A stretch of 64,000 bases of DNA from Enterococcus casseliflavus NBRC 100478 (GCF_001544095.1 NZ_BCPT01000015.1:1-64000), one strand, 5' to 3'. Positions 40,647 through 50,493 are shown, counted from the first letter of the stretch. Numbers and translations are program-made. The notes: generated by a model from the sequence alone, not told the origin.

Positions 40647-41819
40647 ATGGAAAAGGTGAACAGCTCTAGTCGGCTTTGGTCGAAAGATTTTTACTTAGTG
40701 ATGGTGGTCACGGTACTAGCAATGACAGCCATCACGACCCAAATGGGGACTATGCCGTTATATGTTGCTTCTTTAGGTGGTTCTAAAGCAGTATCCGGCG
40801 CCATTGTAGGTGTCTTGGGGCTATCTGCTTTGTTTTGCCGTTTGCCAATCGGTGTGGCATTGGATCGATATGGACGCAAAGTCTTGCTTTGTATGGGATT
40901 AGCCATTCTGTTGATTGATTTTAGTTTATTGAATCTGCTGCAGGGGCTATTGATGCTTTTTTGTCTGCGCATCTTGCAAGGGGTGGGCAATAGTTTGCAA
41001 GCGACAGCAGCAGCGACGATGGCAGTTGATACGATTCCTGAAGGCAAATTAGCAGTCGGATTGGGGTATTTCAGTATCGCCCAGGCTGTGCCGAGTGCCA
41101 TCGGCCCGTTGATAGGACTTGCTGTTGTAGAAAATTATGGATTTCCTGTACTTTTTCGGATGGCTGCCTTGTTGAGCGGAACAGCTTTTTTGTTGAGTTT
41201 CTTTTTGAAAGAACAGCCCTTTTCACGGAGGAATACGCACTCTGGCGAAGCGAAATCATCGTTACGAGAACTGCTTCGCATCAAAGCGGTTGTGTTTCCT
41301 AGCGGTATCCTTTTTTTGATATGCTTTGCCAATTCTGGCGTGGTGGCGTTTATTGCACAATATGCCCTTGAACGTGAGATTATCGGCGCAGGCTATTATT
41401 TTACGGTCATGTTGATCATGACGGTCACAACACGGGTCGTATTTCCACGTTTGCTCGCCAAAATCCAAACGGCTACATTGATTTATGGCAGTTTATTATT
41501 GATTTTGGTTTCTTTTTGTCTGTTGCCATTTACGACACAGCTCAGTAGCTTGCTTCTGGCCGCGAGTTGTTATGGTGTCGGTTATGCCGGCTTATTGCCT
41601 GTGATGAATACGATTGTATTAGAATCGGTGTCTGAGGCGCAGCGAGGGCAAGGGACAGCGGTATTTTCAGCAGCCTTAGATGTAGCTTATGGAGGTGGGG
41701 CTTTTTTGTGGGGAATCATCGCCAGTCTTTTTGGCTTTGACATGATGTTTTTTGGGTGTGGTCTGTTTGCTTGTGGGGCGATGATTGTTTATCGCTATTT
41801 CCAATTATCTCAGCGTTGA
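40647..41819 (+). CDS. MFS transporter
   Basis: 390 residues from ATG 40647 (a longer frame overlapping the ATPase gene has no site). Twelve predicted helices and the MFS loop motif RLPIGVALDRYGRKVLLCMG (about 63-82). Drug/metabolite exporter style. Last gene of the operon, 14 bp after the ATPase; the position suggests export of the pathway product. Substrate unknown. Confidence 0.88.
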   Translation: MEKVNSSSRLWSKDFYLVMVVTVLAMTAITTQMGTMPLYVASLGGSKAVSGAIVGVLGLSALFCRLPIGVALDRYGRKVLLCMGLAILLIDFSLLNLLQGLLMLFCLRILQGVGNSLQATAAATMAVDTIPEGKLAVGLGYFSIAQAVPSAIGPLIGLAVVENYGFPVLFRMAALLSGTAFLLSFFLKEQPFSRRNTHSGEAKSSLRELLRIKAVVFPSGILFLICFANSGVVAFIAQYALEREIIGAGYYFTVMLIMTVTTRVVFPRLLAKIQTATLIYGSLLLILVSFCLLPFTTQLSSLLLAASCYGVGYAGLLPVMNTIVLESVSEAQRGQGTAVFSAALDVAYGGGAFLWGIIASLFGFDMMFFGCGLFACGAMIVYRYFQLSQR

Positions 41820-41911
41820 TGTTAGGAAATTTAACATAGGATGTAATCTGCAACTTGCGCTTCTGTTGTTTTCTCGATAAACTGAGAAAATAATGAGAAC
41901 GGGGGATGATT

Positions 41912-42358
41912 ATGGATAACTTAGACCGCAAGATACTGAACATCATGCAGCAAAATGCCCGAGTCACTGTCAAACAGATCGCAGAGCAATGCTTTATTTC
42001 ATCGCCATCTGTTTCTGTGCGGGTACAAAACCTTGAAACCCTTGGGTATATCCGTTCTTATCAGGCACTGATCGACTACCAAAAACTTGGTTATCTGATC
42101 AAAGCGTATGTCCATTGCGCAGTGAATGCCAAAGATAAAGAAGCCTTCTATGCCTATATCGCAGACATCCCAAATGTGATCGAGTGTGACTGTATCACTG
42201 GAGATTATTCTATGCTCTTGAAGGTTTATTTTAGTGATACGGTCGTCTTGGATCGGTTTATCACAGATTTGCAATTTTATGGGGATACCAAAACCCACAT
42301 TGTATTTTCAACGAATGTCGGACCACGAGGGTTGCAAGTGCCAGTCGATGACCAGTGA
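41912..42358 (+). CDS. Lrp/AsnC family regulator (1)
   Basis: 148 residues from ATG 41912. Helix-turn-helix (LDRKILNIMQQNARVTVKQI, then FISSPSVSVRVQNLETLGYI) and the ligand-binding RAM domain (IECDCITGDYSMLLKVYFSD). It is 93 bp after the MFS gene and convergent with a paralogous regulator. Lrp-type proteins sense amino acids and are fitting controllers for the importer operon. Confidence 0.92.
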   Translation: MDNLDRKILNIMQQNARVTVKQIAEQCFISSPSVSVRVQNLETLGYIRSYQALIDYQKLGYLIKAYVHCAVNAKDKEAFYAYIADIPNVIECDCITGDYSMLLKVYFSDTVVLDRFITDLQFYGDTKTHIVFSTNVGPRGLQVPVDDQ

Positions 42359-42372
42359 CCCCTGTATATAAA

Positions 42373-42410
42373 AAAAGCGTGCCTGTCTATGTGAGATAAG
42401 CGCGCTTTTT
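42373..42410. terminator. bidirectional terminator between the two Lrp genes
   Basis: AAAAAGCGTGC pairs with GCGCGCTTTTT (one wobble), between convergent stops. Confidence 0.75.
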
Positions 42411-42416
42411 GGGTTT

Positions 42417-42848
42417 TCAGAATTGATATCCTCGAGAGGGAACTGGCGTCGAGAAAACGATTTGGGTGTTGGTTCGACCGAATTTTTGCAAGTCATTGAT
42501 AAAGCTGTCCAATGATTTGGTAGAAGGGAAAACGACTTTGATTAACATTGAATAAGGGCCGGTGACACAATCACATTCCAACACATTGGGGATCACCTGT
42601 ATGAAAGGATAGAAACTTGCTTTTTGCTGTGGTTCGATCGACAGGTGGATAAATGCTTTGATCGGCAAGCCGGCTTGTTCATAGTCAATCGTCGCTTGAT
42701 AATACAACAATTGCTCGGTTTCTTCTAAATGTTTTATTCGTTGGGAAACAGCAGGTGCAGTGATGAATAACGCTTCACTTAACTTTTTGATCGATAACCG
42801 ACCATTTTGCTGCAACAGATTCAACAACTTTTTATCTAGTTCATCCAA
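42417..42848 (-). CDS. Lrp/AsnC family regulator (2)
   Basis: 143 residues from a TTG start at 42848 behind AGAGGAAAG. Alignment with the sister protein supports this start (LDELDKKLL versus MDNLDRKIL); the longer frame to 42926 adds an unrelated tail. Helix-turn-helix and RAM domains are complete (VLECDCVTGPYSMLIKVVFP). It is divergent from aspartase and may control it. Confidence 0.9.
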   Translation of the reverse strand: MDELDKKLLNLLQQNGRLSIKKLSEALFITAPAVSQRIKHLEETEQLLYYQATIDYEQAGLPIKAFIHLSIEPQQKASFYPFIQVIPNVLECDCVTGPYSMLIKVVFPSTKSLDSFINDLQKFGRTNTQIVFSTPVPSRGYQF

Positions 42849-42960
42849 ATACTTTCCTCTTTTCTGTTTTTGTACTGTTTCTCTTTGTTTTTCAAAGTGA
42901 AAGGAATCAATTTCAAGGATTAACAAAGAGATGGCTGAAAAGGCTCGTGTCTTTTTCTCT

Positions 42961-42985
42961 TATGTGATATTTTATCACATATAAT
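42961..42985 (+). promoter_or_regulatory. aspartase promoter with TGTGA-type palindrome
   Basis: TATGTGATA, TTT, TATCACATA (42961-42981) is a perfect dyad. It overlaps a consensus -10, TATAAT, at 42980-42985. No -35 is visible, so an activator or repressor bound at the dyad probably controls the promoter. The dyad resembles CRP/FNR-family sites but with a 7-bp centre. Confidence 0.65.
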
Positions 42986-43006
42986 ACAAAAAGGGGCGTT
43001 TAAATC

Positions 43007-44353
43007 ATGATGAGGATCGAATCAGATACAATTGGCAGTCTACCTATATACGAGGGGGCTTATTATGGTATTCATAGTTATCGCGCAAAAGAAAATTTTG
43101 CTTTCACTGATCAAAAAGTTGATCTGACGATGATCAAACAAGTAGCACGTATCAAAGCCGCAGCTGCGCTAGCCAATCAACAATCTGGCACGCTATCCAA
43201 AGAAAAAGCACAAATCATTGTGACTGCTGCGGAAGAAATCATCATGGGCAAGTGGGATGAAGAATTTATTGTTGATACATTTCAGGGGGGAGCAGGAACA
43301 TCCACCAACATGAATGTGAATGAAGTGATCGCCAATCGCGGGTTAGAATTGATGGGGCATAAGAAAGGGGAATATCAATATCTTCATCCTTTAGACGATG
43401 TCAATCAAAGCCAATCCACCAATGATGTCTATCCTAGTGCTGGGAAACTGGCTTTGCTTGTATATATTGAACAATTGGATGAAGCGCTGGTACAGTTGAT
43501 TGACAGATGGCATATGAAAGCGAAAGAAGTTCAGCACGTGGCAAAAATGGGGCGAACCCAACTGCAAGAGGCGGTGCCAATGACAGTAGGGGAAAGTTTC
43601 GCTGCATATGCCCACAGTTTGACGCGTTGCCGTGAACGGCTGCACCACTTATCGGCAGAACTATTGACCTTAAATATGGGTGGGACAGCCATTGGGACAG
43701 GTCTTAATGCGTCCTATCGCTATCAAGAATACCTCTATCAAGAATTGAACCGACGTTTTCCAAGACCCTTACGGCCAGCGAATGACCTGATTGATAGTAC
43801 ACAGCATACCGACAGTTTCGCCTCGATTTCAGGTGGATTAAAAACGATTGCCATCACATTGAACAAAAGCGCCAATGATCTGCGTCTCTTAGCCAGCGGT
43901 CCGCGAACTGGTTTTCATGAACTCAACTTGCCAGCAAGACAAGCAGGCTCATCGATCATGCCGGGCAAAGTTAATCCAGTCATTCCAGAAGTTATCAGTC
44001 AAATTGCATTTCAAGTGATTGGAAATGACGGTGCCATCACCTTTGCGGCAGCTTCCGGAGAATTGGAATTGAATGTTTTTGAGCCGGTGATGTTCCATAA
44101 TTTATTTGAATCATGTCAACTGTTGACCAAAGCGTGTCAAATTTTTGCCGATAAATGTGTGGCAGGTATTACCGTCAATGAAACAGCTTGTTTGAAAGCT
44201 GTAAATAACAGTACAGGGACTATTACAGCCCTTTCACCGCAAATTGGTTATGAAAAAGCCACTGCTTTTGTCAAAGAAGCATTGGAAAAAAATTGTTCCA
44301 TCGAGGAGCTATTAAAGCAAGAAGAATTCTTGCGGACAGAAACTTATCAGTAA
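43007..44353 (+). CDS. aspA: aspartate ammonia-lyase (aspartase)
   Basis: 448 residues. Fumarase/aspartase family: FQGGAGTSTNMNVNEVIANR near 97, QSQSTNDVYPSAGKLA near 135, TQLQEAVPMTVGESF near 185 and the signature GSSIMPGKVNPVIPEV near 312 with the mobile catalytic Ser loop. GTSTNMN with N-terminal SLPIYEGAYYGIHSYRA fits aspartase rather than fumarase. It makes fumarate and ammonia from L-aspartate. Slightly short compared with the usual about 470 residues. Control is probably by the adjacent Lrp regulator and the palindrome. Confidence 0.88.
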   Translation: MMRIESDTIGSLPIYEGAYYGIHSYRAKENFAFTDQKVDLTMIKQVARIKAAAALANQQSGTLSKEKAQIIVTAAEEIIMGKWDEEFIVDTFQGGAGTSTNMNVNEVIANRGLELMGHKKGEYQYLHPLDDVNQSQSTNDVYPSAGKLALLVYIEQLDEALVQLIDRWHMKAKEVQHVAKMGRTQLQEAVPMTVGESFAAYAHSLTRCRERLHHLSAELLTLNMGGTAIGTGLNASYRYQEYLYQELNRRFPRPLRPANDLIDSTQHTDSFASISGGLKTIAITLNKSANDLRLLASGPRTGFHELNLPARQAGSSIMPGKVNPVIPEVISQIAFQVIGNDGAITFAAASGELELNVFEPVMFHNLFESCQLLTKACQIFADKCVAGITVNETACLKAVNNSTGTITALSPQIGYEKATAFVKEALEKNCSIEELLKQEEFLRTETYQ

Positions 44354-44406
44354 GGAAAAACTGAAATATCCATATACCTAAAAGCCTAAAAGCATAAAAA
44401 AATAAA

Positions 44407-44474
44407 AAACTTATCTGTAGTAGGGATTTGTGTCTGGTAAAAGACACTCAATCTCGCTGAGGATAAGTTTTTTA
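44407..44474 (+). terminator. terminator after aspartase
   Basis: AAAACTTATC (44407-44416) pairs with GATAAGTTTT (44462-44471), enclosing a long loop with an inner stem (GTGTCT/AGACAC), then T's. Confidence 0.75.
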
Positions 44475-44555
44475 GATTTTTGTCAATGAGTCAAACAAAA
44501 GTATGGTAATCCATCTTAAAATTTATATAGACAGAATGATATTCAGTTTAACTCA

Positions 44556-45893
44556 GGAGAGTGTAAAATATTTTGTGTAAATAGAAAAAAGGAAGTCCCT
44601 TCTGTAGAATAGAGTTACCACAACACATTCACAGAAGAGAGGACTTCCCTATGAACGATTTTACTACAGAAATTCTAAAGACTCTAGCGAACAAAGGCGA
44701 TTTGAATGAATTATTCCGTGTCCATTTGGAGAAAGCAGTCAATACGCTTCTCAAAACGGAGTTAACGGCTTTCCTAGATTACGAAAAGTATGATCGCATT
44801 GGTTTTAACACGGGTAATTCTCGTAACGGCTCCTATGACCGTACGGTCAAGACCGAGTATGGGGAACTTCATCTCCAGATTCCGCGCGACCGCAATGGTG
44901 AGTTCAAGCAACAGACTGTTCCTGCTTATAGACGGACGAATGACACGTTAGAGGAGACCGTCATTCACCTCTTCCGAAAAGGTATTACCATGTCGTAAAT
45001 CGCAGACTTGATTGAGAAAATGTATGGGCATCACTACACGCCCCAAACCATGTCCAATATAACAAAATCATTTACAGAAGAGGTAACGGCGTTTAAAGGG
45101 CGGGAGCTTCATGACCGTTATGCTGCTATTTATATGGACGCAACGTATATTCCGTTAAAGCGGAAAACCGTCGCCAAGGAAGCTATTCATATCGCAGTTG
45201 GCATTCGCCCGGACGGATCAAAGGAAGTATTGAGCTATGCGATTGCACCGACTGAATCCATCACGATTTGGGAGGAAATTTTATTGGACCTTCAAGAGCG
45301 CGGTTTGAAAAATGTCCTCCTGTTCATCACGGATGGCTTAAAGGGGATGGTAGGAGCGATTAGTCGGTTCTATCCCAAAGCTCGTTTTCAACATTGTTGT
45401 GTACACGTTTCCCGTAATATCAGTCACAAAGTGCGTGTCGATGATCGTAAGGAAGTCTGTGATGATTTTAAAATGGTGTATCAAGCCTCATCTAAAGAGG
45501 TGGCGTTGGAAGCACGTGGTGCTTTTGCGGAAAAATGGAAAACCAGCTATCCAAAAGTGGTTGAATCGATTCTTTCGAACGATCACTTGCTCACTTTCTA
45601 TGATTTCCCCTTGGCCATACGCAAGAGTATTTATTCTACGAACTTGATTGAATCCTTTAATAAGCAAATCAAGAAATACAGCCACCGCAAGGAACAGTTC
45701 CAAAACGAAGAGTCGATGGAACGTTTCTTAGTCTCGTCTTTTGATACTTACAACCAAAAATTCCTAGGTCGCAGTCATAAAGGCTTTCAACAGGCCGAAG
45801 GCGAACTTGAACAAATGCTAAGCCAACTGATTGAGAATTAGAAACAATCTGCAGTAGGGAAGAATCATTTACACAAAATTATTGACGCTCCCC
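44556..45893 (+). mobile_element. IS256-family insertion sequence, about 1338 bp
   Basis: The right end, read inward, is GGGGAGCGTCAATAATTTTG; the left end GGAGAGTGTAAAATATTTTG from 44556 is its diverged partner, both followed by TGTAAA. One transposase gene lies inside, interrupted by a stop. Flanks (TTAACTCA left, ACTCAAAA right) share only ACTCA, so no exact target duplication is visible. Confidence 0.88.
44651..45841 (+). pseudogene. IS256-family transposase with in-frame TAA
   Basis: The coding frame is open on both sides of one TAA at 44996-44998 (GITMS-stop-IADLIEKMYG). A Glu codon (GAA to TAA) is the likely ancestor. The DDE residues are present after it: Asp in YMDATYIPL, Asp in FITDGLKGM, Glu in NLIESFNKQIKKYS. 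The N-terminal 115 residues alone cannot transpose, so the element is immobile unless helped by another copy. Confidence 0.92.
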
Positions 45894-46634
45894 ACTCAAA
45901 AAAGTGCATATAAGCTTTTCAATGTATTAAATAATAAACTTCCTATTGTTTTTGTAGGTGATTTTGAGAATATAATTAATAATGAAAATGACTATCTAAG
46001 AAAGATTATTGATCAAAGGGTTGAACTTCCTTATGTTTTACATCCTCAAAAAATTTGGGGAGACTATTTTGAAAGATTGGGTACTATCTTTGATTTAGAA
46101 ATTAAAGAAAGCTTAGCAACAATATTTATAGAAGATAATAGAAATTTACGTGACTTAGATCAATTTAGTTTTTACCTAAAACAAGAATTAATAAAATACA
46201 AGAAGCTAGGACATACACAAATTGAACAACAATTGGCAATTATTTATTTGTACTTATTTTATCCAGATAAGTACAAAGATACCCTTAAATCAAAAAAATT
46301 TTTAGGATCTGTGGAGTATCAAAAATATAAGAATGATGAAAAAAATCCTACACGTAGTTACCAAAAAAAAACTGAAGACTTACTTTCAGATATACTTGAA
46401 TATAATCAAAATTATCCCCAATGCTTCATTGATAATCCTGAGGGCTATTTTATTTATGAAAGTATCTCTAGCTTATCCATTGTAGACTGTGAAGAGATAT
46501 TAAAAGATTCGGAACTTCTGAGAAAGAATATAAAAGGAGTAGAATCTTTTAATGACGATTTTTTCCATTTCATTAGAAGTAGGTTTGAAAATTTTGATTC
46601 TACTATGAGAGATAACTTATTACATCTGTCATGA
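45894..46634 (+). pseudogene. C-terminal remnant of P-loop NTPase (KAP/YobI-like, tentative)
   Basis: About 246 codons continue straight out of the IS right end, so the N-terminal part, with any Walker motifs, is missing. The reading begins SAYKLFNVLNNKLPIVFVGD and has IDQRVELPYVLHPQKIWGDY, similar to the region after Walker B in KAP-type membrane NTPases, then a helical tail. AT-rich, unlike the genes to its left. Such NTPases occur in phage-defence loci, but this fragment proves nothing about function. Confidence 0.4.
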
Positions 46635-46666
46635 GTTGACTGCAGAATCAGAAGATCTTGAAGTAA

Positions 46667-47340
46667 CTGTCACTTATTCGCCAAACATGATCGAATCTAC
46701 GGAGACCAAAGAGGTCAAGCAAACGATCCATTATGTTTATGAGGACGGTAAACAAGCCGCGTCAGACAAGACGGACACTGTGACTTTTACACGGACAGTG
46801 ACAACGAATGAAGCAACAGGTGACAAAACTTTTAGTGAATGGCAAGCCAAAGATGATGATACAACGTTTGATGAAGTGAAAAGTCCTGAAATCAAAAACT
46901 ATCACGCAGACAAAACAAGCATTGAGGAAGTCACAGGTTTGACAGCAGAGGACAAAGATCGCGAAGTGACTGTCACTTATTCGCCAAACATGATTGAATC
47001 TACGGAAACCAAAGAAGTCAAACAAACGATCCATTATATGTATGAAGACGGCAAAGAAGCCGCGTCAGACAATGTAGACACGGTCACGTTCACACGCACA
47101 GTGACAACGAATGAAGCAACAGGGGAAAATACCTATGGAGAATGGCAAGCCAAAGATGATGATACAACGTTTGATGAAGTGAAAAGTCCTGAAATCAAGA
47201 ACTATCACGCAGACAAAACAAGCATTGAGGAAGTCACAGGTTTGACAGCAGAGGACAAAGATCGCGAAGTGACTATCACTTATTCGCCAAACATGATTGA
47301 ATCTACGGAAACCAAAGAAGTCAAACAAACGATCCATTAT
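46667..47340 (+). repeat. 303-bp tandem repeats in adhesin
   Basis: The motif CTGTCACTTATTCGCC and its context recur at 46667, 46970 and (as CTATCACT) 47273, exactly 303 bp apart; the third unit is cut by the deletion junction. Confidence 0.92.
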
Positions 47341-48006
47341 ATGAAGGCAGTGCTGTTTTTAAAAATAGCTACAATCCCGCAAAAGGAAGTGCGGTTCTAG
47401 AAGCAAGTAAAGAACTAACTGGCAAAGCACTAAGTGCAGATGAATATCGATTCCAGCTGTTGGACGAACAAGGGGAAGTGCTCCAAACCAAGACCAATGA
47501 TGCCAACGGAAAAATTTACTTCGATGCAATCGACTATGACCAAGCTGGCACATACAAGTATACGATCCGAGAAGTCGTAGGGACAGATAGCACGATCACC
47601 TATGACCAAACAGAATACCATGTAACCGTAAATGTGGAAGACCAATCGGGGCAATTAGTGGCAAGTCCAAGCTATGAAGGCAGTGCTGTTTTTAAAAATA
47701 GCTACAATCCCGCAAAAGGGAGTGCGGTTCTAGAAGCAAGTAAAGAATTGACTGGCAAAGCACTAAGTGCAGATGAATTTCAATTCCAGCTGTTGGACGA
47801 ACAAGGGGAAGTGATTCAAACCAAGAGCAATGATGCCAACGGAAAAATTTACTTCGATGCAATCGACTATGACCAAGCAGGCACATACAAGTATACGATC
47901 CGAGAAGTCGCAGGGACAGATAGCACGATCACTTATGACCAAACAGAATACCATGTAACCGTAAATGTGGAAGACCAATCTGGACAATTAGTGGCAAGTC
48001 CAGCGT
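47341..48006 (+). repeat. 333-bp tandem repeats in adhesin
   Basis: ATGAAGGCAGTGCTGTTTTT occurs at 47341 and 47674, 333 bp apart; the two units are nearly identical. They encode the FctA-like domains. Confidence 0.92.
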
Positions 48007-48531
48007 ACCAAGAATCGATTATTTTCAAGAATACTTATGTATCACCAAAACTTGGGAAAGTAACTCTAAAAAAAGTAGACAGCGAAACAGGAAAACTACT
48101 GGCAAATGCAGAGTTTGAGCTGCAAGATTCGAAAGGAAATATTGTACAAAAAAACATAGTTACGAGCAAAGATGGAAAGGTTGAGATAAGTAATTTAGAA
48201 GTAGGAGAGTATCAGTTGATTGAAACCAAAGCACCGAGTGGTTATCAAATTGATAAAACACCGATCAAATTTTCAATAAATGATCGCTCCACTAATATAT
48301 CGAAGCCAAAAGTGTTAGAAAAAGAAAATAAAAGGATAAAAAAATCAGACAGTGCTGCTCTGCCTAAGACAGGAGAAACTGCAGATCAACGATATGTTCT
48401 CGTTGGATTGTTTTGTATTATTGGTTTCATCTTGTTAATGATATTTAAAATTTTAAAGGTCAAGAAACAATCTTAATCTTGCATACTATGAATGAGAAAA
48501 AGAGCTATCAAATAAGATTAGTCATATCAAC

Positions 48532-48560
48532 AAAAGGAGCTGGATTCCCCAGCTCCTTTT
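48532..48560. terminator. bidirectional terminator
   Basis: AAAAGGAGCTGG pairs with CCAGCTCCTTTT across ATTCC, between the adhesin remnant and the convergent PTS regulator. Confidence 0.9.
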
Positions 48561-50493
48561 ATAATTGCTTTATACAGCTCAAAAAGTGGTGATAGTCACT
48601 ATTTTGCAGGATTGCTTGTTGAATATCTTCACGATCCATCAACTCTAATAAAAGACTATAGATTTCTTCGGTATCTTCATATTCGTCTTTTTGAATCGCA
48701 AAGAGAAAGACGAATTTAACCAAATCACCATTTCCCCAATCAACGCCGTCAGGAATGATCGCCACTGAAACGGCTGAGCGTTTTGCCATCAAGGTCATGG
48801 GATGGGGGATAGCAAGCCACTCGTTAATATTGGTCTGATTGATTGCTTCTCGTTTTTTCACACTGTCATAAAAATCTTGGGGCACAAAATCTTTTTGGTA
48901 CAGTTGCTGCGCCATTTTCTTTAGTAAGGTTTCTTTATCTGCATGATTTTCATGAAGAAAAAATGCTTTTTGAAACAATGAATAGATACCATCTTTTGAT
49001 TCACTGAGCGTTTCAATGAACGGTTCGATTTTGCCAATTTCTTTATCTAGCTTGGCCATGTTGATGTAAATAGAAGGAACCGAGAACTGTTCTAATGGAA
49101 CGGTTGTGATCACAAAATCAATGGCAGAAAGATCACATTGTTGTAGCTCGACGTAAGAAAAGCGATCAACGACTTCGATCGTTTCTTGATAGTGCTTGAT
49201 AATTTTTGCTTCAATAATACGACTCATGGCTCGACCGGTTCCGCAAACAAGGATGACGCGATGTTTATGATGATTTCTGATGGAACTCCTTTCCATAGCA
49301 CCTGCGATGTGCAAAGCGATATAGCCGATCTCATCAGGAGAAAAATAAAAACCGTGTTTCAGGCTTACCGTTTCTAAATGAGTCAAACATAAATCATAAG
49401 CCTGTGGAAAAGATTTTCTGATCGTTGCCAGCAATGGATTGCTACGGCGTGCATCCATTAGATTCATGTTGATAAAGCCCTCAATATGAGATGTCAAATC
49501 GTCTATTAGCATCTTGTCTGTCTCTAACGCATAGTTTGACGTCTGTTTGATCGCAGTTAATAATTCTTCCACAATGGCTTTCGCAGTTTTCGTGGAAGAA
49601 TCGCTTGCATCGCCTGTTTCAACTAAACGTGGTGCATTCATCGCAAGATAGTAAATGAAGTATTGTTTTTCTCCAGCAGTCAATTGTATATCAAATGCAT
49701 GATCGATTTCTTCTAAGAAGTGACCAACAACTTTCTGGGCGTCTTCTTTGAGCGCGGGCACGTGCAAGGGAAATTCGTTGATCTGATGGCCAGCTATAAA
49801 GCGACTGATTGCTAAAGCAAAATGAGAAAGAATGTTTTTATGATAGTAGTCAGAGTCTAACAAGTCTAAGGGCGCCAGATGATTTAATGACAATTCTTGC
49901 AAGCGGGTCAGATCAATCGTATCAAACAACTCAAGTTCCATTTCCGTAAAACCCACCAAATACTCTTGGAGATCTTTTTCAATCAAAAGATCACTGATTG
50001 CTTGTCGCTTGGCGAATTCGTTACCCAAGACTTCAAAGCCAATATTTGGACGATTTACTATTTTTAATTGATAGGTCGCTAAATTGTCTCGAGCCGTTTT
50101 TAAGTATGAGTAAAAGGTGTTTTTACTAATAAATAATCGATCAAGAAAATCATCTAAGGATAAAGGGTTTTCATTCTTAAATAAAAGGAAAAGTAGATAG
50201 GCTTGTCGTTCTTCACTCGTAGTTAGAAAGGACTCGGTAGTCGACATACTTTCAGTCCACCAGTCATGAAATCGTTCTTTTGAACCAATAGACAACAAAT
50301 AGCCTTGCCCTCGAATCAACTTGATGGAGGCACCCACATTTGTTAACAAATCATTCAAATTTGCAATGTCGGTCCGAACCGTTCGCTCAGAAATCGAGAA
50401 GCTTTTTGTTAACTCCTTCATTGGTAGCGGCGCCGTTTGTCTAGTTAATACTTCCATTAGATCATCTAATCGTTGATAAGCAAGTTTTGACAC
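48559..50493 (-). CDS. PRD-type transcriptional activator with EIIB/EIIA domains
   Basis: 644 residues from a GTG at 50493 behind GGAGGTG. Order: helix-turn-helix (KLAYQRLDDLMEVLTRQTAP, then FSISERTVRTDIANLNDLLT), a second HTH near 120, two PRD domains (about 170-400), an EIIB-like domain with Cys in VILVCGTGRAMS, and a fructose-type EIIA domain with His in NEWLAIPHPM. Such proteins (MtlR/ManR/MngR-like activators) are switched by PTS phosphorylation. Divergent from the PTS operon it should control. Confidence 0.93.
   Translation of the reverse strand: MSKLAYQRLDDLMEVLTRQTAPLPMKELTKSFSISERTVRTDIANLNDLLTNVGASIKLIRGQGYLLSIGSKERFHDWWTESMSTTESFLTTSEERQAYLLFLLFKNENPLSLDDFLDRLFISKNTFYSYLKTARDNLATYQLKIVNRPNIGFEVLGNEFAKRQAISDLLIEKDLQEYLVGFTEMELELFDTIDLTRLQELSLNHLAPLDLLDSDYYHKNILSHFALAISRFIAGHQINEFPLHVPALKEDAQKVVGHFLEEIDHAFDIQLTAGEKQYFIYYLAMNAPRLVETGDASDSSTKTAKAIVEELLTAIKQTSNYALETDKMLIDDLTSHIEGFINMNLMDARRSNPLLATIRKSFPQAYDLCLTHLETVSLKHGFYFSPDEIGYIALHIAGAMERSSIRNHHKHRVILVCGTGRAMSRIIEAKIIKHYQETIEVVDRFSYVELQQCDLSAIDFVITTVPLEQFSVPSIYINMAKLDKEIGKIEPFIETLSESKDGIYSLFQKAFFLHENHADKETLLKKMAQQLYQKDFVPQDFYDSVKKREAINQTNINEWLAIPHPMTLMAKRSAVSVAIIPDGVDWGNGDLVKFVFLFAIQKDEYEDTEEIYSLLLELMDREDIQQAILQNSDYHHFLSCIKQL

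Larger units (their letters stand above)
46635..48476 (+). pseudogene. 3' part of a large LPXTG adhesin, frameshifted
   Basis: It starts abruptly inside a repeat. Segment A (46636-47340) holds tandem 101-residue MucBP-like units (VKQTIHYVYEDGKQAASDKT; GLTAEDKDREVTVTYSPN). Segment B (from 47341 in another frame) holds two 111-residue FctA/Spy0128-like pilin-type units (KELTGKALSADEFQFQLLDE; AGTYKYTIREV). Then come a Cna_B/SpaA-like domain (VTLKKVDSETGKLLANAEFE), sorting signal LPKTGE, membrane helix and basic tail. The A/B junction at TATGAAG shifts the frame. The ORF from 47460 keeps an anchor but no signal peptide, so no surface protein is expected. Confidence 0.85.

Noticed and set aside
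44548-45901. Eight-base target duplication of the IS256 element
   Set aside because: Flanks share only ACTCA at shifted positions, so no exact duplication is supported.
46762-47987. Minus-strand open frames in the adhesin repeats, present in near-identical pairs
   Set aside because: They are antisense shadows of the repeated coding sequence, without ribosome sites.
46667-48006. Regular repeats that might suggest a CRISPR array
   Set aside because: Periods are 303 and 333 bp, in frame, and encode protein domains; there are no short repeats with unique spacers.
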